64,000 bases of DNA from Knoellia sp. p5-6-4 (GCF_029222705.1 NZ_JARGZF010000002.1:1166855-1230854), one strand, 5' to 3'. Positions 38,283-48,200 are shown, counted from the first letter of the stretch. Notes: a model not told the origin generated them from the letters alone. Made by a program: numbers and translations.

Positions 38283-39460
38283 GCGCAACCCTCTCCCAGG
38301 TAGACGCGGGGCACCCGGGCTCCCACCCGCGTGACGATCTCGTAGTTGATGGTGCCCGTGGCGACGGCCCAGTCCTGCGCCGTCGGCTCGCCCGCGGCGC
38401 CCCGGCCGAACAGCACCACCTCGTCGCCCGCGGCCCCCGGGTAGTCGGGGCCGAGGTCGAGCACGAACTGGTCCATGCAGACCCGCCCGGCGATGGCCAG
38501 GCGCCGGCCGCCCACGAGGGCCGGGCCCACGCTGCTGGCGTTCCTGGGTATGCCGTCGGCGTACCCCATCGGCACCAGGCCGAGCTGGGTGTGGGTCGTG
38601 GTGGTGTAGGTGTGGCCGTAGGAGACGCCCTGGCCGGCCGGGCAGGGCTTGACCGACGCCAGGTGAGCGGTCAGGCGCATGGCCTCCCGCAGTCCGTAGT
38701 GCTCGGGGGCGCCGAGGTCCGGCACCGGCGAGAGGCCGTAGACCGCCAGGCCTGGCCGCACGAGGTCGTAGTGCGCGGATGGGTTGGTGAGGGTCGCGGC
38801 GGAGTTGGCGAGGTGGCGCACCTGGGGGCTGAGCCCGGCGCGCTCGAGCTCGGCCAGCACCTCGGCGAAGCGCTCCTGCTGCGCCCGCACCGTGGGGTGC
38901 TGGGGGGCGTCCGCGTAGGCGAAGTGGGAGAACACCCCCACCAGGGCGAGCACCCCCTCGGCCTGGAGCCGGCCCAGGGAGGCCACCAGCGCGTCGAGCT
39001 CGTCGCCCCAGGCGCCGTTGCGCCCCAGCCCGGTGTCGACCTTGAGGTGGACGCGGGCCGTCGCGCCCTCCACGCGCGCCGTGGTGGCGATGGCGTCCAG
39101 CGCCCACTGCGTGGAGACCGACAGGTCGATGCCGAGCCGCACCGCCTCGGTGAAGTCCTGCCCCGGCACGTGCAGCCAGCTGAGCAGGGGCACGTCGATG
39201 CCTGCCTGTCGGAGCTCGACCGCCTCGGGCAGCTGGGCGACCCCGAGCCAGCTGGCGCCCCCGCGGAGCGCGGCGCGGGCGGCCGGCAGCAGCCCGTGGC
39301 CGTAGGCGTCGGCCTTCACCACGGCCATCACCTCGGCCCGCCCGGCCAGCTCCTTCAGCGTCGCGACGTTGTCCGCGATGGCGTCGAGGTCGACCTGCGC
39401 GCAGGCAGGGAGGCCCGGTGGTGCCGGGGCAAACGTGCTGGTCAGTGCATCGGCGCTCAT
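38279..39460 (-). CDS. alr: Alanine racemase
   Basis: 393-residue PLP enzyme supplying D-alanine for peptidoglycan. The PLP lysine is in AVVKADAYGHG (about residues 45-55) and the second catalytic residue is the Tyr in GQGVSYGHTY. Fold type III barrel followed by a beta domain (VCMDQFVLDLG). ATG 39460; TGACAGACT upstream gives an extended -10 (CAGACT) 7 bases away. First gene of the operon leading to the t6A genes. Confidence 0.97.
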   Translation of the reverse strand: MSADALTSTFAPAPPGLPACAQVDLDAIADNVATLKELAGRAEVMAVVKADAYGHGLLPAARAALRGGASWLGVAQLPEAVELRQAGIDVPLLSWLHVPGQDFTEAVRLGIDLSVSTQWALDAIATTARVEGATARVHLKVDTGLGRNGAWGDELDALVASLGRLQAEGVLALVGVFSHFAYADAPQHPTVRAQQERFAEVLAELERAGLSPQVRHLANSAATLTNPSAHYDLVRPGLAVYGLSPVPDLGAPEHYGLREAMRLTAHLASVKPCPAGQGVSYGHTYTTTTHTQLGLVPMGYADGIPRNASSVGPALVGGRRLAIAGRVCMDQFVLDLGPDYPGAAGDEVVLFGRGAAGEPTAQDWAVATGTINYEIVTRVGARVPRVYLGEGCA

Positions 39461-39514
39461 CGCGTCCAGTCTGTCAGACCCACGTCTGGGTGCTTCGCCG
39501 GGAGGTGGGTCGTC

Positions 39515-40984
39515 TCAGCGCGCGAGCAGTGCCGCGACCGTGCCCGGTATGCCGTGGGCCACGGCCACCGCGCGCACCGGCCCGCCGGGGTTGGCGGCGT
39601 CCGCCGCGACCCCGTGCACGAGGGCGGCGAGGCTCGCCGCGTCCCACGGCTCCAGACCGGCCGCGAGCAGCGTGCCGGCCAGTCCGGCGAGCACGTCCCC
39701 GGCGCCGGCGGTGGCCAGCCAGGCGGGGGCGTCGTTCTGCGAGCGCACCGGCCGCCCGGTGTCCGCCGGGGGCACGACCAGGGTCGTGGAGCCCTTGAGC
39801 AGCACGGTGGCCCCGGTGGTGTCCGCCGCCTGGCGCGCGTGGTCGAGCGGAGCCGCCTGCACCTCCTCGCGGGTCACCTCGCGGTCGCCCAGCCGCGTCA
39901 GCAGCCGGGCCAGCTCGCCCGCGTGGGGCGTCAGCACGGTCGGCGCCAGCCGCCGGCCCCAGAGCAGGTCGATCCCTCCCGCGTCGAGCAGCACCGGGAG
40001 GTCGGAGGCGAGGGCGCGTCCGGCCACCTCCAGCTGGCGTTCGGCTCCGTCCCCGGTGGCCGCGGAGTCCAGGCCGGGTCCGATCACCCAGGCCTGCACC
40101 TGCCCCTCGCCCACCACGGCCTCGGGAACGGCCGCACGAACCAGCCCCGTCGGCGTGGGCGGCCCGACGTAGCGGACCATGCCCACCCCGCTGGCGACGG
40201 CTGCCGTACAGCACAGGACGGCTGCGCCGGTGTACTGCTCTCCCCCGGCGACGACCCCGAGCACGCCGCGGGAGTACTTGTCGTCGGCGGCGGTCGGCAC
40301 CGGCCACAGGCCCGGCACGTCGTCCCTGGTGACGCGCTGCACGGCCGGCGCGGCGTCGACCTCGAGGCCGATGTCCACCACGGTGAGCCGCCCCACCGCC
40401 GGCTCCGTGGCGGGCAGCAGGTGCACGGGCTTGACCACCCCGAAGGTGACGGTCTCGTCGGCGTAGACCGCGTCCGGCACGGCCTGCTGCCCGGCCGGGT
40501 CCTGCCCCGAGGGCAGGTCGACGGCCAGCACGTAGGCGTCGTCGGGCACCGCGTCGACCCAGGGCTGGGCCTCCTCGGGGAGCCCCGGGCGGCCCCCGAT
40601 GCCGAGGATCCCGTCGAGCACCAGGTCGGCCTCGGCCAGCAACGCCTGCCAGTCGTCGCCTGCGTCCTCCTCCGGCCCGACGACGAGCACACCGGCGTCG
40701 CGGGAGGCCGCCAGGCCGCCTTCGTGCACGGGCCAGTCGGCCCGCACGGCCGCTACGGCGAACCCGTGGTCGGCGAGGTGCGCCGCGGCATACAGGGCGT
40801 CGCCCCCGTTGTTGCCGGGACCTACGAGGGCCACCACGCGGCTGCCGCCGCGCTCCTCGAGGCGGGCGGCGGCGACCTCGGCCAGCCCGGCGGAGGCACG
40901 GGCCATGAGCTCGCCCTCCGGCAGCGTCTCCATCAGGGCCGCCTCGGCGGCCCTCACCTCGTCGGCACCCCAGGCCTCGATCAC
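39515..40984 (-). CDS. nnr: Bifunctional NAD(P)H-hydrate epimerase/dehydratase
   Basis: 489-residue repair enzyme for damaged NAD(P)HX. N-terminal epimerase domain (about 1-205) with VALVGPGNNGGDALYAA and DLVLDGILGIGGR; C-terminal ADP-dependent dehydratase (about 215-489) with LTPHAGELARLL, VLLKGSTTLV and ATAGAGDVLAGLAG. GTG 40984 has GAGGAG upstream and is 13 bases after acpS, so co-transcribed with it. The fusion is the common bacterial arrangement. Confidence 0.95.
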   Translation of the reverse strand: MIEAWGADEVRAAEAALMETLPEGELMARASAGLAEVAAARLEERGGSRVVALVGPGNNGGDALYAAAHLADHGFAVAAVRADWPVHEGGLAASRDAGVLVVGPEEDAGDDWQALLAEADLVLDGILGIGGRPGLPEEAQPWVDAVPDDAYVLAVDLPSGQDPAGQQAVPDAVYADETVTFGVVKPVHLLPATEPAVGRLTVVDIGLEVDAAPAVQRVTRDDVPGLWPVPTAADDKYSRGVLGVVAGGEQYTGAAVLCCTAAVASGVGMVRYVGPPTPTGLVRAAVPEAVVGEGQVQAWVIGPGLDSAATGDGAERQLEVAGRALASDLPVLLDAGGIDLLWGRRLAPTVLTPHAGELARLLTRLGDREVTREEVQAAPLDHARQAADTTGATVLLKGSTTLVVPPADTGRPVRSQNDAPAWLATAGAGDVLAGLAGTLLAAGLEPWDAASLAALVHGVAADAANPGGPVRAVAVAHGIPGTVAALLAR

Positions 40985-40997
40985 GGCGTGCTCCTCC

Positions 40998-41348
40998 TCA
41001 GCCCTCGGCCACGACGACGGCCGAGGCGACCCCGGCGTCGTGCGACAGCGAGACGTGCAGGGCGTGCACGCCGAGGGCCTCGGCGCGCGCGGCGACGGTG
41101 CCCGAGACCTGCAGGTGCGGCCGGCCGTCGTCACCGCGGTGGACGGTGCAGTCGTGCCAGTGCAGCCCGACGGGGGCGCCGAGCGCCTTGGCCAGGGCCT
41201 CCTTCGCCGCGAACCGGGCCGCGAGCGAGTTCAGCGCCAGCTCGCGCTCGGCCTCGGTGAACAGGCGCTCCCGCAGGGTGGGGGTGCGCTCCAGCGTCTG
41301 CCCGAAGCGCTCGACGTCGACCACGTCGATCCCCACCCCGATGATCAC
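40998..41348 (-). CDS. acpS: Holo-[acyl-carrier-protein] synthase
   Basis: 116 residues; transfers 4'-phosphopantetheine from CoA to apo-ACP. Signature [12 protein letters not shown] with the Mg-binding Asp and [14 protein letters not shown] with Glu/Lys, ending [16 protein letters not shown]. Start GTG 41348. Followed closely by nnr; preceded by glmS with a 16-base gap, so all three may form one transcript. Confidence 0.96.
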   Translation of the reverse strand: MIIGVGIDVVDVERFGQTLERTPTLRERLFTEAERELALNSLAARFAAKEALAKALGAPVGLHWHDCTVHRGDDGRPHLQVSGTVAARAEALGVHALHVSLSHDAGVASAVVVAEG

Positions 41349-41364
41349 CGCGCTCCCCGCTCGC

Positions 41365-43224
41365 CTACTCGACCGTGACGCTCTTGGCGAGGTTGCGCGG
41401 CTGGTCGACGTCGAGGCCCTTGGCCGTCGACAGGTGCAGCGCGAAGACCTGCAGCGGCACCACGCTCAGCAGCGGCGCGAGCAGCGGCGAGGACTGCGGG
41501 ATGCGGATGACCTCGTCGGCGAACGGCACCACGTCCTCGTCGCCGTCCTCGGCGATGACCAGGGTGCGGGCGCCCCGGGCGCGGATCTCCTGGATGTTGG
41601 AGACCACCTTGCCGTGCAGCCCGTGCGGGGTGTCGGGGCTCGGCACCACGATGAAGACCGGCTGTCCGGCGTCGATCAGGGCGATGGGACCGTGCTTGAG
41701 CTCGCCGGCGGCGAAGCCTTCGGCGTGGATGTAGGCGAGCTCCTTGAGCTTGAGCGCGCCCTCCATGGCGACGGGGTAGCCGACGTGTCGGCCGAGGAAG
41801 AGCACCGAGCGGGTGTCGGCCATGAACCGGGCGATCTCCTTGACCCGGCCCATCCGGCCGAGCAGGTCCTCGATCTTGGCCGGGATGCCCTGGAGCTCCT
41901 TCATGACGGCCTGCGCCTCGTCGGCGTAGGTGCCGCCGCGCAGCTGGGCGAGGTAGAGGCCGAGCACGTAGCTGGCGGTGATCTGGGCCAGGAAGGCCTT
42001 GGTCGAGGCGACCGCGATCTCCGGGCCGGCGTGGGTGTAGAGCACCGCGTCGGACTCGCGCGGGATGGTCGAGCCGTGCGTGTTGCAGATCGACAGGGTG
42101 CGCGCGCCGAGCTCGCGGGCGTGGCGCACGGCCATCAGGGTGTCCATCGTCTCGCCCGACTGCGAGATGGACACGACGAGGGTGTGGTCGTTGACGACCG
42201 GGTCGCGGTAGCGGAACTCGTGGGCGAGCTCGACCTCGACGGGGATCCGGGTCCAGTGCTCGATGGCGTACTTGGCCACCATGCCCGCGTAGGCCGCCGT
42301 GCCGCACGCGATGATGACGATCTTGTCGATCGTGCGCAGGTCGTCCTCGGAGATCTCCATCTGGTCGAGGACCAGGCGGCCGTCCTCGTCGGTGCGGCCG
42401 AGCAGGGTGTCGCCCACGGCGTGGGGCTGCTCGTTGATCTCCTTCTCCATGAAGGTGGCGTAGCCGCCCTTCTCGGCGGCGGCCGCGTCCCAGGTGACCT
42501 CGTAGTGCTTGCCCTCGGCGGGGGTGCCGTCGAAGTTGATGACGGTGGCGCTCTCCGGGGTGATCGTGACGATCTGGTCCTGGCCGAGCTCGAGCGCGTT
42601 GCGCGTGTGCCCGATGAAGGCGGCGACGTCGGAGCCGAGGAAGTTCTCGCCCTCGCCGAGGCCCACGACCAGCGGGCTGTTGCGGCGGGCGCCGACGACG
42701 ACGCCGGGGGCGTCCTCGTGCACGGCGAGCAGGGTGAAGGCGCCCTCGAGGCGGTTGACCACGGCCCGCATCGCCTCGGTCAGGTCGCCGCACTCCCGGT
42801 AGGCGCCGGCCACGAGGTGGGCCACGACCTCGGTGTCGGTCTCCGAGCGGAAGGCCACCCCCTTGGCGACGAGGTCCTTCTTGAGCGCGTGGAAGTTCTC
42901 GATGATGCCGTTGTGGATCAGCGCCAGCCGGTCGTCGTCGCCGCCGCGGTGCGGGTGGGCGTTGGCGTCGGTGGGGCCGCCGTGGGTCGCCCAGCGCGTG
43001 TGGCCGATACCGGTGGTCGCCGGCGGCAGCTGGTCGGCCTCGAGGGCCTCCCGGAGGTTCGCGAGCTTGCCGGCGCGCTTCTCGGAGGCAACGCCGTCCG
43101 TGGTGACGAGCGCGACACCCGCCGAGTCGTACCCGCGGTACTCGAGACGGGCCAGGCCCTCCATGACGACGTCCAGGGCCTTGCCGTCGACGCTCGGGCC
43201 GACGTAGCCAACGATTCCACACAT
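41365..43224 (-). CDS. glmS: Glutamine--fructose-6-phosphate aminotransferase (isomerising)
   Basis: 619 residues; makes glucosamine-6-phosphate for peptidoglycan. N-terminal nucleophile Cys2 (MCGIVGYVG), [29 protein letters not shown]-terminal SIS domains with [10 protein letters not shown] and [10 protein letters not shown], and the end [18 protein letters not shown] 43224 must be the start because Cys2 has to be exposed, and TAGGCT lies 7 bases upstream. No glmS ribozyme space exists on a leaderless message. Confidence 0.98.
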   Translation of the reverse strand: MCGIVGYVGPSVDGKALDVVMEGLARLEYRGYDSAGVALVTTDGVASEKRAGKLANLREALEADQLPPATTGIGHTRWATHGGPTDANAHPHRGGDDDRLALIHNGIIENFHALKKDLVAKGVAFRSETDTEVVAHLVAGAYRECGDLTEAMRAVVNRLEGAFTLLAVHEDAPGVVVGARRNSPLVVGLGEGENFLGSDVAAFIGHTRNALELGQDQIVTITPESATVINFDGTPAEGKHYEVTWDAAAAEKGGYATFMEKEINEQPHAVGDTLLGRTDEDGRLVLDQMEISEDDLRTIDKIVIIACGTAAYAGMVAKYAIEHWTRIPVEVELAHEFRYRDPVVNDHTLVVSISQSGETMDTLMAVRHARELGARTLSICNTHGSTIPRESDAVLYTHAGPEIAVASTKAFLAQITASYVLGLYLAQLRGGTYADEAQAVMKELQGIPAKIEDLLGRMGRVKEIARFMADTRSVLFLGRHVGYPVAMEGALKLKELAYIHAEGFAAGELKHGPIALIDAGQPVFIVVPSPDTPHGLHGKVVSNIQEIRARGARTLVIAEDGDEDVVPFADEVIRIPQSSPLLAPLLSVVPLQVFALHLSTAKGLDVDQPRNLAKSVTVE

Positions 43225-43237
43225 GGCCGCAAGCCTA
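43225..43237 (-). promoter_or_regulatory. Leaderless promoter of glmS
   Basis: TAGGCT (43237-43232) 7 bases before the ATG whose codon 2 encodes the catalytic Cys, a case where the start is independently certain. Confidence 0.6.
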
Positions 43238-43283
43238 ACGGCACGGTCGACCTCGTCTGCGCCCCGACGGGCGGTGGGCAAGA

Positions 43284-44252
43284 ATGGCGCGCGTGACGCA
43301 CCCTGCCGGCACCGCGACCATCCCTTCGCCCTACGTCGAGCTCGACCGGGCGGCGTGGGCCAGGCTGCGCCAGAACCACCCCCTGAGCCTGTCGGCCGAC
43401 GACGTGGCCCGCCTCCAGGGTCTCGGCGACCGGCTCGACCTCAGCGAGGTCGAGGAGGTCTACCTACCGCTGTCGCGGCTGCTCAACTTCTACGTCGGCG
43501 CCACCGCCGGTCTGCACCGCATCACCAGCGACTTCCTGGGTGAGAGCCCGGCCAAGACCCCGTTCATCATCGGCGTGGCGGGCTCCGTCGCGGTCGGCAA
43601 GTCCACGACCGCCCGCATCCTGCGCGAGCTGCTCCGCCGCTGGTCGGGCACGCCGCGCGTGGAGCTGATCACCACCGACGGGTTCCTCTACCCCAACAGC
43701 GAGCTCGAGCGCCGCGGCATCCTGCAGCGCAAGGGGTTCCCCGAGTCCTACAACCGCCGGGCTCTGCTGCGCTTCGTGGCGGAGGTCAAGGCGGGCCGGG
43801 CCGAGGTCTCCGCCCCCGTGTACTCGCACCTCACCTACGACATCGTGCCGGGCGAGCGCACCGTGATCCGCCAGCCCGACGTGCTCATCGTCGAGGGCCT
43901 GAACGTGCTGCAGGCCCCCCGCGTCCAGCCCGACGGCCGCACCGGACTCGCGGTCAGCGACTTCTTCGACTTCTCCGTCTACGTCGACGCGCGCACCTCG
44001 CACATCCGGCAGTGGTACGTCGAGCGGTTCCTGCGGCTGCGCGAGACCGCCTTCGCGGACCCGCACTCCTACTTCCACCGGTATGCCGCGTTGTCCGACG
44101 ACGAGGCGCGGGCCACCGCGACGGGCATCTGGGAGCGGATCAACGAGCCGAACCTGCGCGAGAACGTCCTCCCCACCCGTGGGCGGGCCTCGCTGGTGCT
44201 GGGCAAGGGCCAGGACCACAGCGTGCGCCGCGTGCGGCTGCGCAAGCTCTAG
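43284..44252 (+). CDS. coaA: Type I pantothenate kinase
   Basis: 322 residues; first step of CoA synthesis. Walker [18 protein letters not shown] (about 95-111), [15 protein letters not shown] and [12 protein letters not shown] follow the bacterial CoaA pattern. ATG 43284 taken; GTG 43293 (7 bases after AAGAAT) would give an equally good protein starting MTHPAG. Divergent from glmS with a 59-base gap; this is where two blocks of recalled mycobacterial gene order join. Confidence 0.96.
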   Translation: MARVTHPAGTATIPSPYVELDRAAWARLRQNHPLSLSADDVARLQGLGDRLDLSEVEEVYLPLSRLLNFYVGATAGLHRITSDFLGESPAKTPFIIGVAGSVAVGKSTTARILRELLRRWSGTPRVELITTDGFLYPNSELERRGILQRKGFPESYNRRALLRFVAEVKAGRAEVSAPVYSHLTYDIVPGERTVIRQPDVLIVEGLNVLQAPRVQPDGRTGLAVSDFFDFSVYVDARTSHIRQWYVERFLRLRETAFADPHSYFHRYAALSDDEARATATGIWERINEPNLRENVLPTRGRASLVLGKGQDHSVRRVRLRKL

Positions 44253-44272
44253 GCCCCGAGCATCATGGGGGC

Positions 44273-45694
44273 ATGAGCCAGCCGGAGCAGACGAGTACGA
44301 CCGCCCCTGCCACGCGCACCGAGCACGACTCCATGGGCGAGGTGCAGGTGCCCGCCGACGCGCTCTGGGGGGCCCAGACGGCGCGGGCGGTCGACAACTT
44401 CCCGATCTCCTTCCAGCCGGTGCCCTCGGGCGTCGTGCACGCGCTGGCCCTGCTCAAGGGTGCGGCGGCCGAGGTGAACGCCGAGTTGGGGGTGCTCGAC
44501 CGCGAGCGCGCCGACGCCATCGGGGCCGCCGCACGCGAGGTGGCTGAGGGCCGGCACGACGAGCAGTTCCCGGTCGACGTGTTCCAGACCGGCTCGGGCA
44601 CCTCCACCAACATGAACGCGAACGAGGTCATCGGCCGGCTCGCCCACCTCGCGACGGGGCTGGCGGTGCACCCCAACGACCACGTCAACTACGGCCAGTC
44701 GAGCAACGACACCTTCCCCAGCGCCCTGCGCATCGCCGCCACCCTGGCGGTGCGCCAGCAGCTCGCTCCTGCCCTCGTCCGCCTGGCCGAGTCTCTGGCG
44801 GCCAAGGAGCGCGAGCTCGCCGACGTGGTGAAGTCGGGCCGCACCCACCTCATGGACGCCGTGCCGGTCACCCTCGGCCAGGAGTTCGGCGGCTACCGCC
44901 GGCAGGTCGAGCTCGGCCTGCAGCGGGTCATGGTCGCGGCGCAGGCCACCGCGGAGCTGCCGCTGGGCGGCACCGCGGCAGGCACCGGCATCAACGCGGC
45001 CCCCGGCTTCGCCGCGCGGGTCATCGCCCTGGTCAGCGAGCGCACCGGGGTGGAGTTCCGCGAGGCGGAGAACCACTTCGAGGCTCAGTCCGCCCAGGAC
45101 GCCGTGGTGGAGCTGAGCGGGGCGCTGAAGGTGGTGGCCGTCAGCCTCACCAAGATCTGCAACGACCTGCGCTGGATGTCCTCGGGCCCGCGGGCCGGGC
45201 TGGGCGAGATCCACCTGCCCGACCTCCAGCCGGGGTCGAGCATCATGCCCGGCAAGGTCAACCCGGTCGTGTGCGAGGCGACCCTCATGGCGTGCGCCCA
45301 GGTCATCGGCAACGACGTGACCATCACGACGGCGGGCGCGGCCGGCAACTTCGAGCTCAACGTCATGCTGCCGGTGATGGCCAAGAACGTGCTCGAGTCG
45401 ACGCGGCTGCTCAGCGCGACGAGCCGCCTGCTCGCGGACCGTTGCATCGACGGGATCGAGGCGGACGTGGAACGCTGCCGCGAGCTGGCGGAGGGCTCAC
45501 CCTCGATCGTCACCCCGCTGAACCGCTACATCGGCTACGAGGCCGCCGCTGCGGTGGCCAAGCAGTCGGTCAAGGAGCGCCGCTCGATCCGCGACGTCGT
45601 CATCGAGCGGGGGCACCTCGCCTCGGGGGAGCTCAGCGAGCAGCAGCTCGACGAGGCCCTCGACGTGCTGGGGATGACCCGGCCGGAGGGCTGA
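44273..45694 (+). CDS. fumC: Fumarate hydratase class II
   Basis: 473-residue TCA-cycle enzyme, fumarate to malate. Motifs: [23 protein letters not shown], the catalytic loop [12 protein letters not shown], and the active-site His region [19 protein letters not shown] 44273, 6 bases after CATCAT (weak -10) and 20 bases after the coaA stop. Confidence 0.97.
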   Translation: MSQPEQTSTTAPATRTEHDSMGEVQVPADALWGAQTARAVDNFPISFQPVPSGVVHALALLKGAAAEVNAELGVLDRERADAIGAAAREVAEGRHDEQFPVDVFQTGSGTSTNMNANEVIGRLAHLATGLAVHPNDHVNYGQSSNDTFPSALRIAATLAVRQQLAPALVRLAESLAAKERELADVVKSGRTHLMDAVPVTLGQEFGGYRRQVELGLQRVMVAAQATAELPLGGTAAGTGINAAPGFAARVIALVSERTGVEFREAENHFEAQSAQDAVVELSGALKVVAVSLTKICNDLRWMSSGPRAGLGEIHLPDLQPGSSIMPGKVNPVVCEATLMACAQVIGNDVTITTAGAAGNFELNVMLPVMAKNVLESTRLLSATSRLLADRCIDGIEADVERCRELAEGSPSIVTPLNRYIGYEAAAAVAKQSVKERRSIRDVVIERGHLASGELSEQQLDEALDVLGMTRPEG

Positions 45695-45707
45695 GCCTCT
45701 GGCTCAG
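45691..45707. terminator. Minimal palindrome containing both stop codons (fumC / SLT gene)
   Basis: CTGAGCC, 3-base loop TCT, GGCTCAG. The fumC TGA and the convergent gene's TGA are both inside the stem, as at 34384-34409. Confidence 0.55.
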
Positions 45708-46465
45708 TACCAGTGCGGCGACCGGCTCTGCCAGGACGACCAGGCGTTGCAGGGGCTGCCGTAGGAGCTCTTGATGTACTCCAGCCCCCACTTGATCTGG
45801 GTGGCGGGGTTGTCGCGCCAGTCGGGGCCGGCGCTGGCCATCTTCGAGGCGGGCAGCGACTGCGGGATGCCGTAGGCGCCCGATGAGGGGTTGGTGGCCT
45901 TGTAGTCCCAGTTGCTCTCGCCGACCCAGAGGTTGTCCAGGCAGGAGAACTCGCCCTCGCCCCAGCCGTAGTCGGCCATGAGCAGGCGGGCGACGGCGCG
46001 GGGGTCGGCCTTGGCGCGGTCCAGCACCGCCTGGCGCTTCTTCTCCAGGGCGGCGCGCTCCTTGGCACGGGCGGCGCGCTCGGCGGCCTCCTTGCGAGCC
46101 TTCGCGGCGGCCGCCTCGGCAGCCAGCTGGTCGCGCCGGCTCTTCTCCTGCGCTGCCGCGAGGCTGAGGTTCGCGTCGCTGCGGGCGCTGGCGAGACGGG
46201 CGTCGTTCTCGATCTGGGTGTCGGCCAGCTCGTTGGCCTGCTCGACGGCCTCGGCGGAGACGGTGAACCCCGCCTGCCCGGTGCCGTCGCCCTTGGCCTG
46301 GTAGCCGGCGGCGGTGGTCGCCACCACGGCCAGCACGAAACCGGCGGTCAGGGCGGGTCGCCCGACGGCCCTGGCGACGACGACGCTGCGGGAGCGGTGC
46401 GATCCACCAGCGGGTCGTGCGGGGGCCTGGGCACCGCGGTGCCGACCCTCGTAGGGCTTGCTCAT
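45704..46465 (-). CDS. Secreted lytic-transglycosylase-like protein
   Basis: 253 residues. Twin-basic N-terminal region, a TM/signal segment (LTAGFVLAVVATTAAGY, about 39-55), an Ala/Lys/Arg/Glu-rich coiled coil (about 70-150) and a C-terminal SLT-like domain. The catalytic Glu is probably that in WVGESNWDYKATNPSSGAYG, and two Cys (FSCLDN and SPCNAW) could form a disulfide. Resembles actinobacterial aggregation-promoting-factor/lysozyme-like proteins acting on peptidoglycan. ATG 46465 has GGAGG upstream. The leader carries a hairpin and a tandem repeat. Confidence 0.85.
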   Translation of the reverse strand: MSKPYEGRHRGAQAPARPAGGSHRSRSVVVARAVGRPALTAGFVLAVVATTAAGYQAKGDGTGQAGFTVSAEAVEQANELADTQIENDARLASARSDANLSLAAAQEKSRRDQLAAEAAAAKARKEAAERAARAKERAALEKKRQAVLDRAKADPRAVARLLMADYGWGEGEFSCLDNLWVGESNWDYKATNPSSGAYGIPQSLPASKMASAGPDWRDNPATQIKWGLEYIKSSYGSPCNAWSSWQSRSPHWY

Positions 46466-46482
46466 CCAGTTCCTCCAACGCA

Positions 46483-46507
46483 GAGGCCACCTTGGGCAGG
46501 TGGCCTC
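46483..46507 (-). other. Hairpin in the 5' leader of the SLT gene
   Basis: Perfect 9-bp arms GAGGCCACC and GGTGGCCTC, 7-base loop, ending 7-10 bases upstream of the Shine-Dalgarno. Could protect or modulate translation of the message. Confidence 0.5.
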
Positions 46508-46529
46508 AGTTGCCGTGCAGTTGCCGTGC
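46508..46529. repeat. Tandem 11-bp repeat in the SLT gene leader
   Basis: AGTTGCCGTGC twice without spacer, directly upstream of the leader hairpin. A role as a protein-binding site is possible. Confidence 0.7.
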
Positions 46530-46632
46530 GAACACCGCCCGTATGGCCCGAAGTGACCAGGGCGGCGCGTTACGAAACCGAGATGTTAGCGCATTCAAAG
46601 CGGGCGAAAAGGGGCACAGCAGCAGATGAGCA

Positions 46633-46662
46633 CGGCCGGGTGGGCGCCGTCACACCCGGCCG
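46633..46662 (-). terminator. Second hairpin downstream of phoH
   Basis: CGGCCGGGTG (46633-46642) and its complement (46653-46662), 10-base loop; probably a back-up terminator. Confidence 0.6.
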
Positions 46663-46669
46663 CGCTCAC

Positions 46670-46695
46670 CGGTGACTAGTCCGGACTAGTCACCG
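46670..46695 (-). terminator. Perfect 26-bp palindrome directly after phoH
   Basis: Arms CGGTGACTAGTCC with no spacer, 4 bases after the phoH stop. As RNA it would form an 11-bp stem with a small TCCGGA-type loop. It contains ACTAGT twice. Confidence 0.65.
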
Positions 46696-46698
46696 CCG

Positions 46699-48072
46699 CT
46701 AGACCTCGAGGCCCTCGAGGAGGTCGGTCACCAGGGCCGCGATCGGGCTGCGCTCGCTGCGGGTGAGGGTGACGTGCGCGAACAGCGGGTGGCCCTTGAG
46801 CGCCTCGATGACCGCCGCGACTCCGTCGTGCCGGCCGACCCTGAGGTTGTCGCGCTGGGCGACGTCGTGGGTGAGCACGACCTTCGAGTTCTGGCCGATG
46901 CGCGAGAGCACCGTGAGCAGCACGTTGCGCTCGAGGGACTGCGCCTCGTCGACGATGACGAAGGCGTCGTGCAGCGACCGTCCGCGGATGTGCGTCAGGG
47001 GCAGCACCTCGAGCATGCCGCGGTCCATGACCTCCTCGACGACCTCGCGCGACACGAGCGCCCCCAGCGTGTCGAACACCGCCTGGGCCCAGGGGCCCAT
47101 CTTCTCGGCCTCGCTGCCCGGCAGGTACCCGAGCTCCTGGCCGCCCACGGCATACAGGGGACGGAAGACGACGACCCGGCGCTGCTGGCGGCGCTCCATG
47201 ACGGCCTCGAGGCCGGCGCACAGGGCCAGCGCGCTCTTGCCGGTGCCGGCCCGGCCACCGAGGCTGACGATGCCCACGTCGGGGTCGAGCAGCAGGTCGA
47301 GGGCGATGCGCTGCTCGGCGCTGCGGCCGTGCAGCCCGAAGGCGTCACGGTCGCCGCGCACCAGCCGGACCTGCTTGTCGGCCCCGACCCGCCCCAGACC
47401 GCTTCCCCGCGGCGAGAGCAGGACCAGTCCGGTGTGGCAGGGCAGCTCTGCGGCTCCGGCGTGCTCGACGCGGCCGTGCTCGTAGAGGGCGTCCATCTCC
47501 TCGGTGGTGACGTCGAGCTCGGTCATGCCGGTCCAGCCGCTGTCGACGGCGAGCTCGGCGCGGTACTCCTCGGCCGCCAGGCCGACCGCGGAGGCCTTGA
47601 CCCGCATGGGCAGGTCCTTGCTCACCACGGTGACGTCGTGACCCTCGTTGGCGAGGTTCTTGGCCACCGAGAGGATCCGGGTGTCGTTGTCGCCGAGCCG
47701 GAAGCCGGCCGGCAGCGAGCTCGGGTCGGTGTGGTTCAGCTCGACCCGCAGCGTGCCGCCGTCCTCCCCGACGGCGACCGGTGCGTCGAGCCGGCCCTCC
47801 TTGATGCGCAGGTCGTCCAGCATCCGCAGGGCGGTGCGGGCGAAGTAGCCGAGCTCGGGGTGGTGCCGCTTGGCCTCCAGCTCGGTCACGACCACGACCG
47901 GCAGGACGACCTCGTGCTCGGCGAACCGCAGCATGGCCCTCGGGTCGGACAGCAGCACCGAGGTGTCGAGGACGAAGGTCCGGTATGCCGGGGGCGCCCC
48001 TCTGCGGGGTCGGGCTGCGGTGCTCGTGGTGGTGCGCACGCTGGTGGTCTTGCCACTCGATGTCGAGGCCAT
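46699..48072 (-). CDS. PhoH family protein with N-terminal PIN domain (PhoH2)
   Basis: 457 residues. PIN-type RNase domain (about 30-170; [12 protein letters not shown] and later acidic DND) joined to a PhoH ATPase/helicase (Walker [13 protein letters not shown], Walker [20 protein letters not shown]). PhoH2 proteins are ATP-dependent RNases/helicases; in mycobacteria an upstream small gene, phoAT, acts as antitoxin. ATG 48072 has GGAG 5 bases upstream. A 28-codon frame upstream (48200-48114) is a candidate for a similar partner or leader peptide. Confidence 0.93.
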   Translation of the reverse strand: MASTSSGKTTSVRTTTSTAARPRRGAPPAYRTFVLDTSVLLSDPRAMLRFAEHEVVLPVVVVTELEAKRHHPELGYFARTALRMLDDLRIKEGRLDAPVAVGEDGGTLRVELNHTDPSSLPAGFRLGDNDTRILSVAKNLANEGHDVTVVSKDLPMRVKASAVGLAAEEYRAELAVDSGWTGMTELDVTTEEMDALYEHGRVEHAGAAELPCHTGLVLLSPRGSGLGRVGADKQVRLVRGDRDAFGLHGRSAEQRIALDLLLDPDVGIVSLGGRAGTGKSALALCAGLEAVMERRQQRRVVVFRPLYAVGGQELGYLPGSEAEKMGPWAQAVFDTLGALVSREVVEEVMDRGMLEVLPLTHIRGRSLHDAFVIVDEAQSLERNVLLTVLSRIGQNSKVVLTHDVAQRDNLRVGRHDGVAAVIEALKGHPLFAHVTLTRSERSPIAALVTDLLEGLEV

Positions 48073-48113
48073 CTCACTCCATCCGGCACAGCGCGCTCCC
48101 CGGCGCGGTGCGC

Positions 48114-48200
48114 CTACTCGCGAACGAGGTGCCGGGACCGGGCCATCGCAGTGCGGTGGTGCCGGGTCCGGCCCTCCGCTCGGAGCTGCTTACGCTCCAT
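48114..48200 (-). CDS. Possible 28-residue small ORF upstream of phoH
   Basis: ATG 48200 to TAG 48114, preceded by GGGAAGG at 7 bases. The product is short and basic, opening [15 protein letters not shown]. It lies between a possible -10 (TACCGT near 48252) and phoH. No homolog recognised. It could be a leader peptide, a PhoAT-like antitoxin or chance; the only evidence is the good ribosome site and the position. Confidence 0.3.
   Translation of the reverse strand: MERKQLRAEGRTRHHRTAMARSRHLVRE

Noticed and set aside
43225..43283. glmS ribozyme or riboswitch upstream of glmS
   Set aside because: Only 59 bases separate it from the divergent coaA, and the -10 lies 7 bases from the ATG, so no leader exists.
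46670..46695. The ACTAGT-containing palindrome as an integration (att) site or restriction-derived join
   Set aside because: No integrase, direct repeat or foreign DNA nearby; it sits exactly where a terminator is expected.
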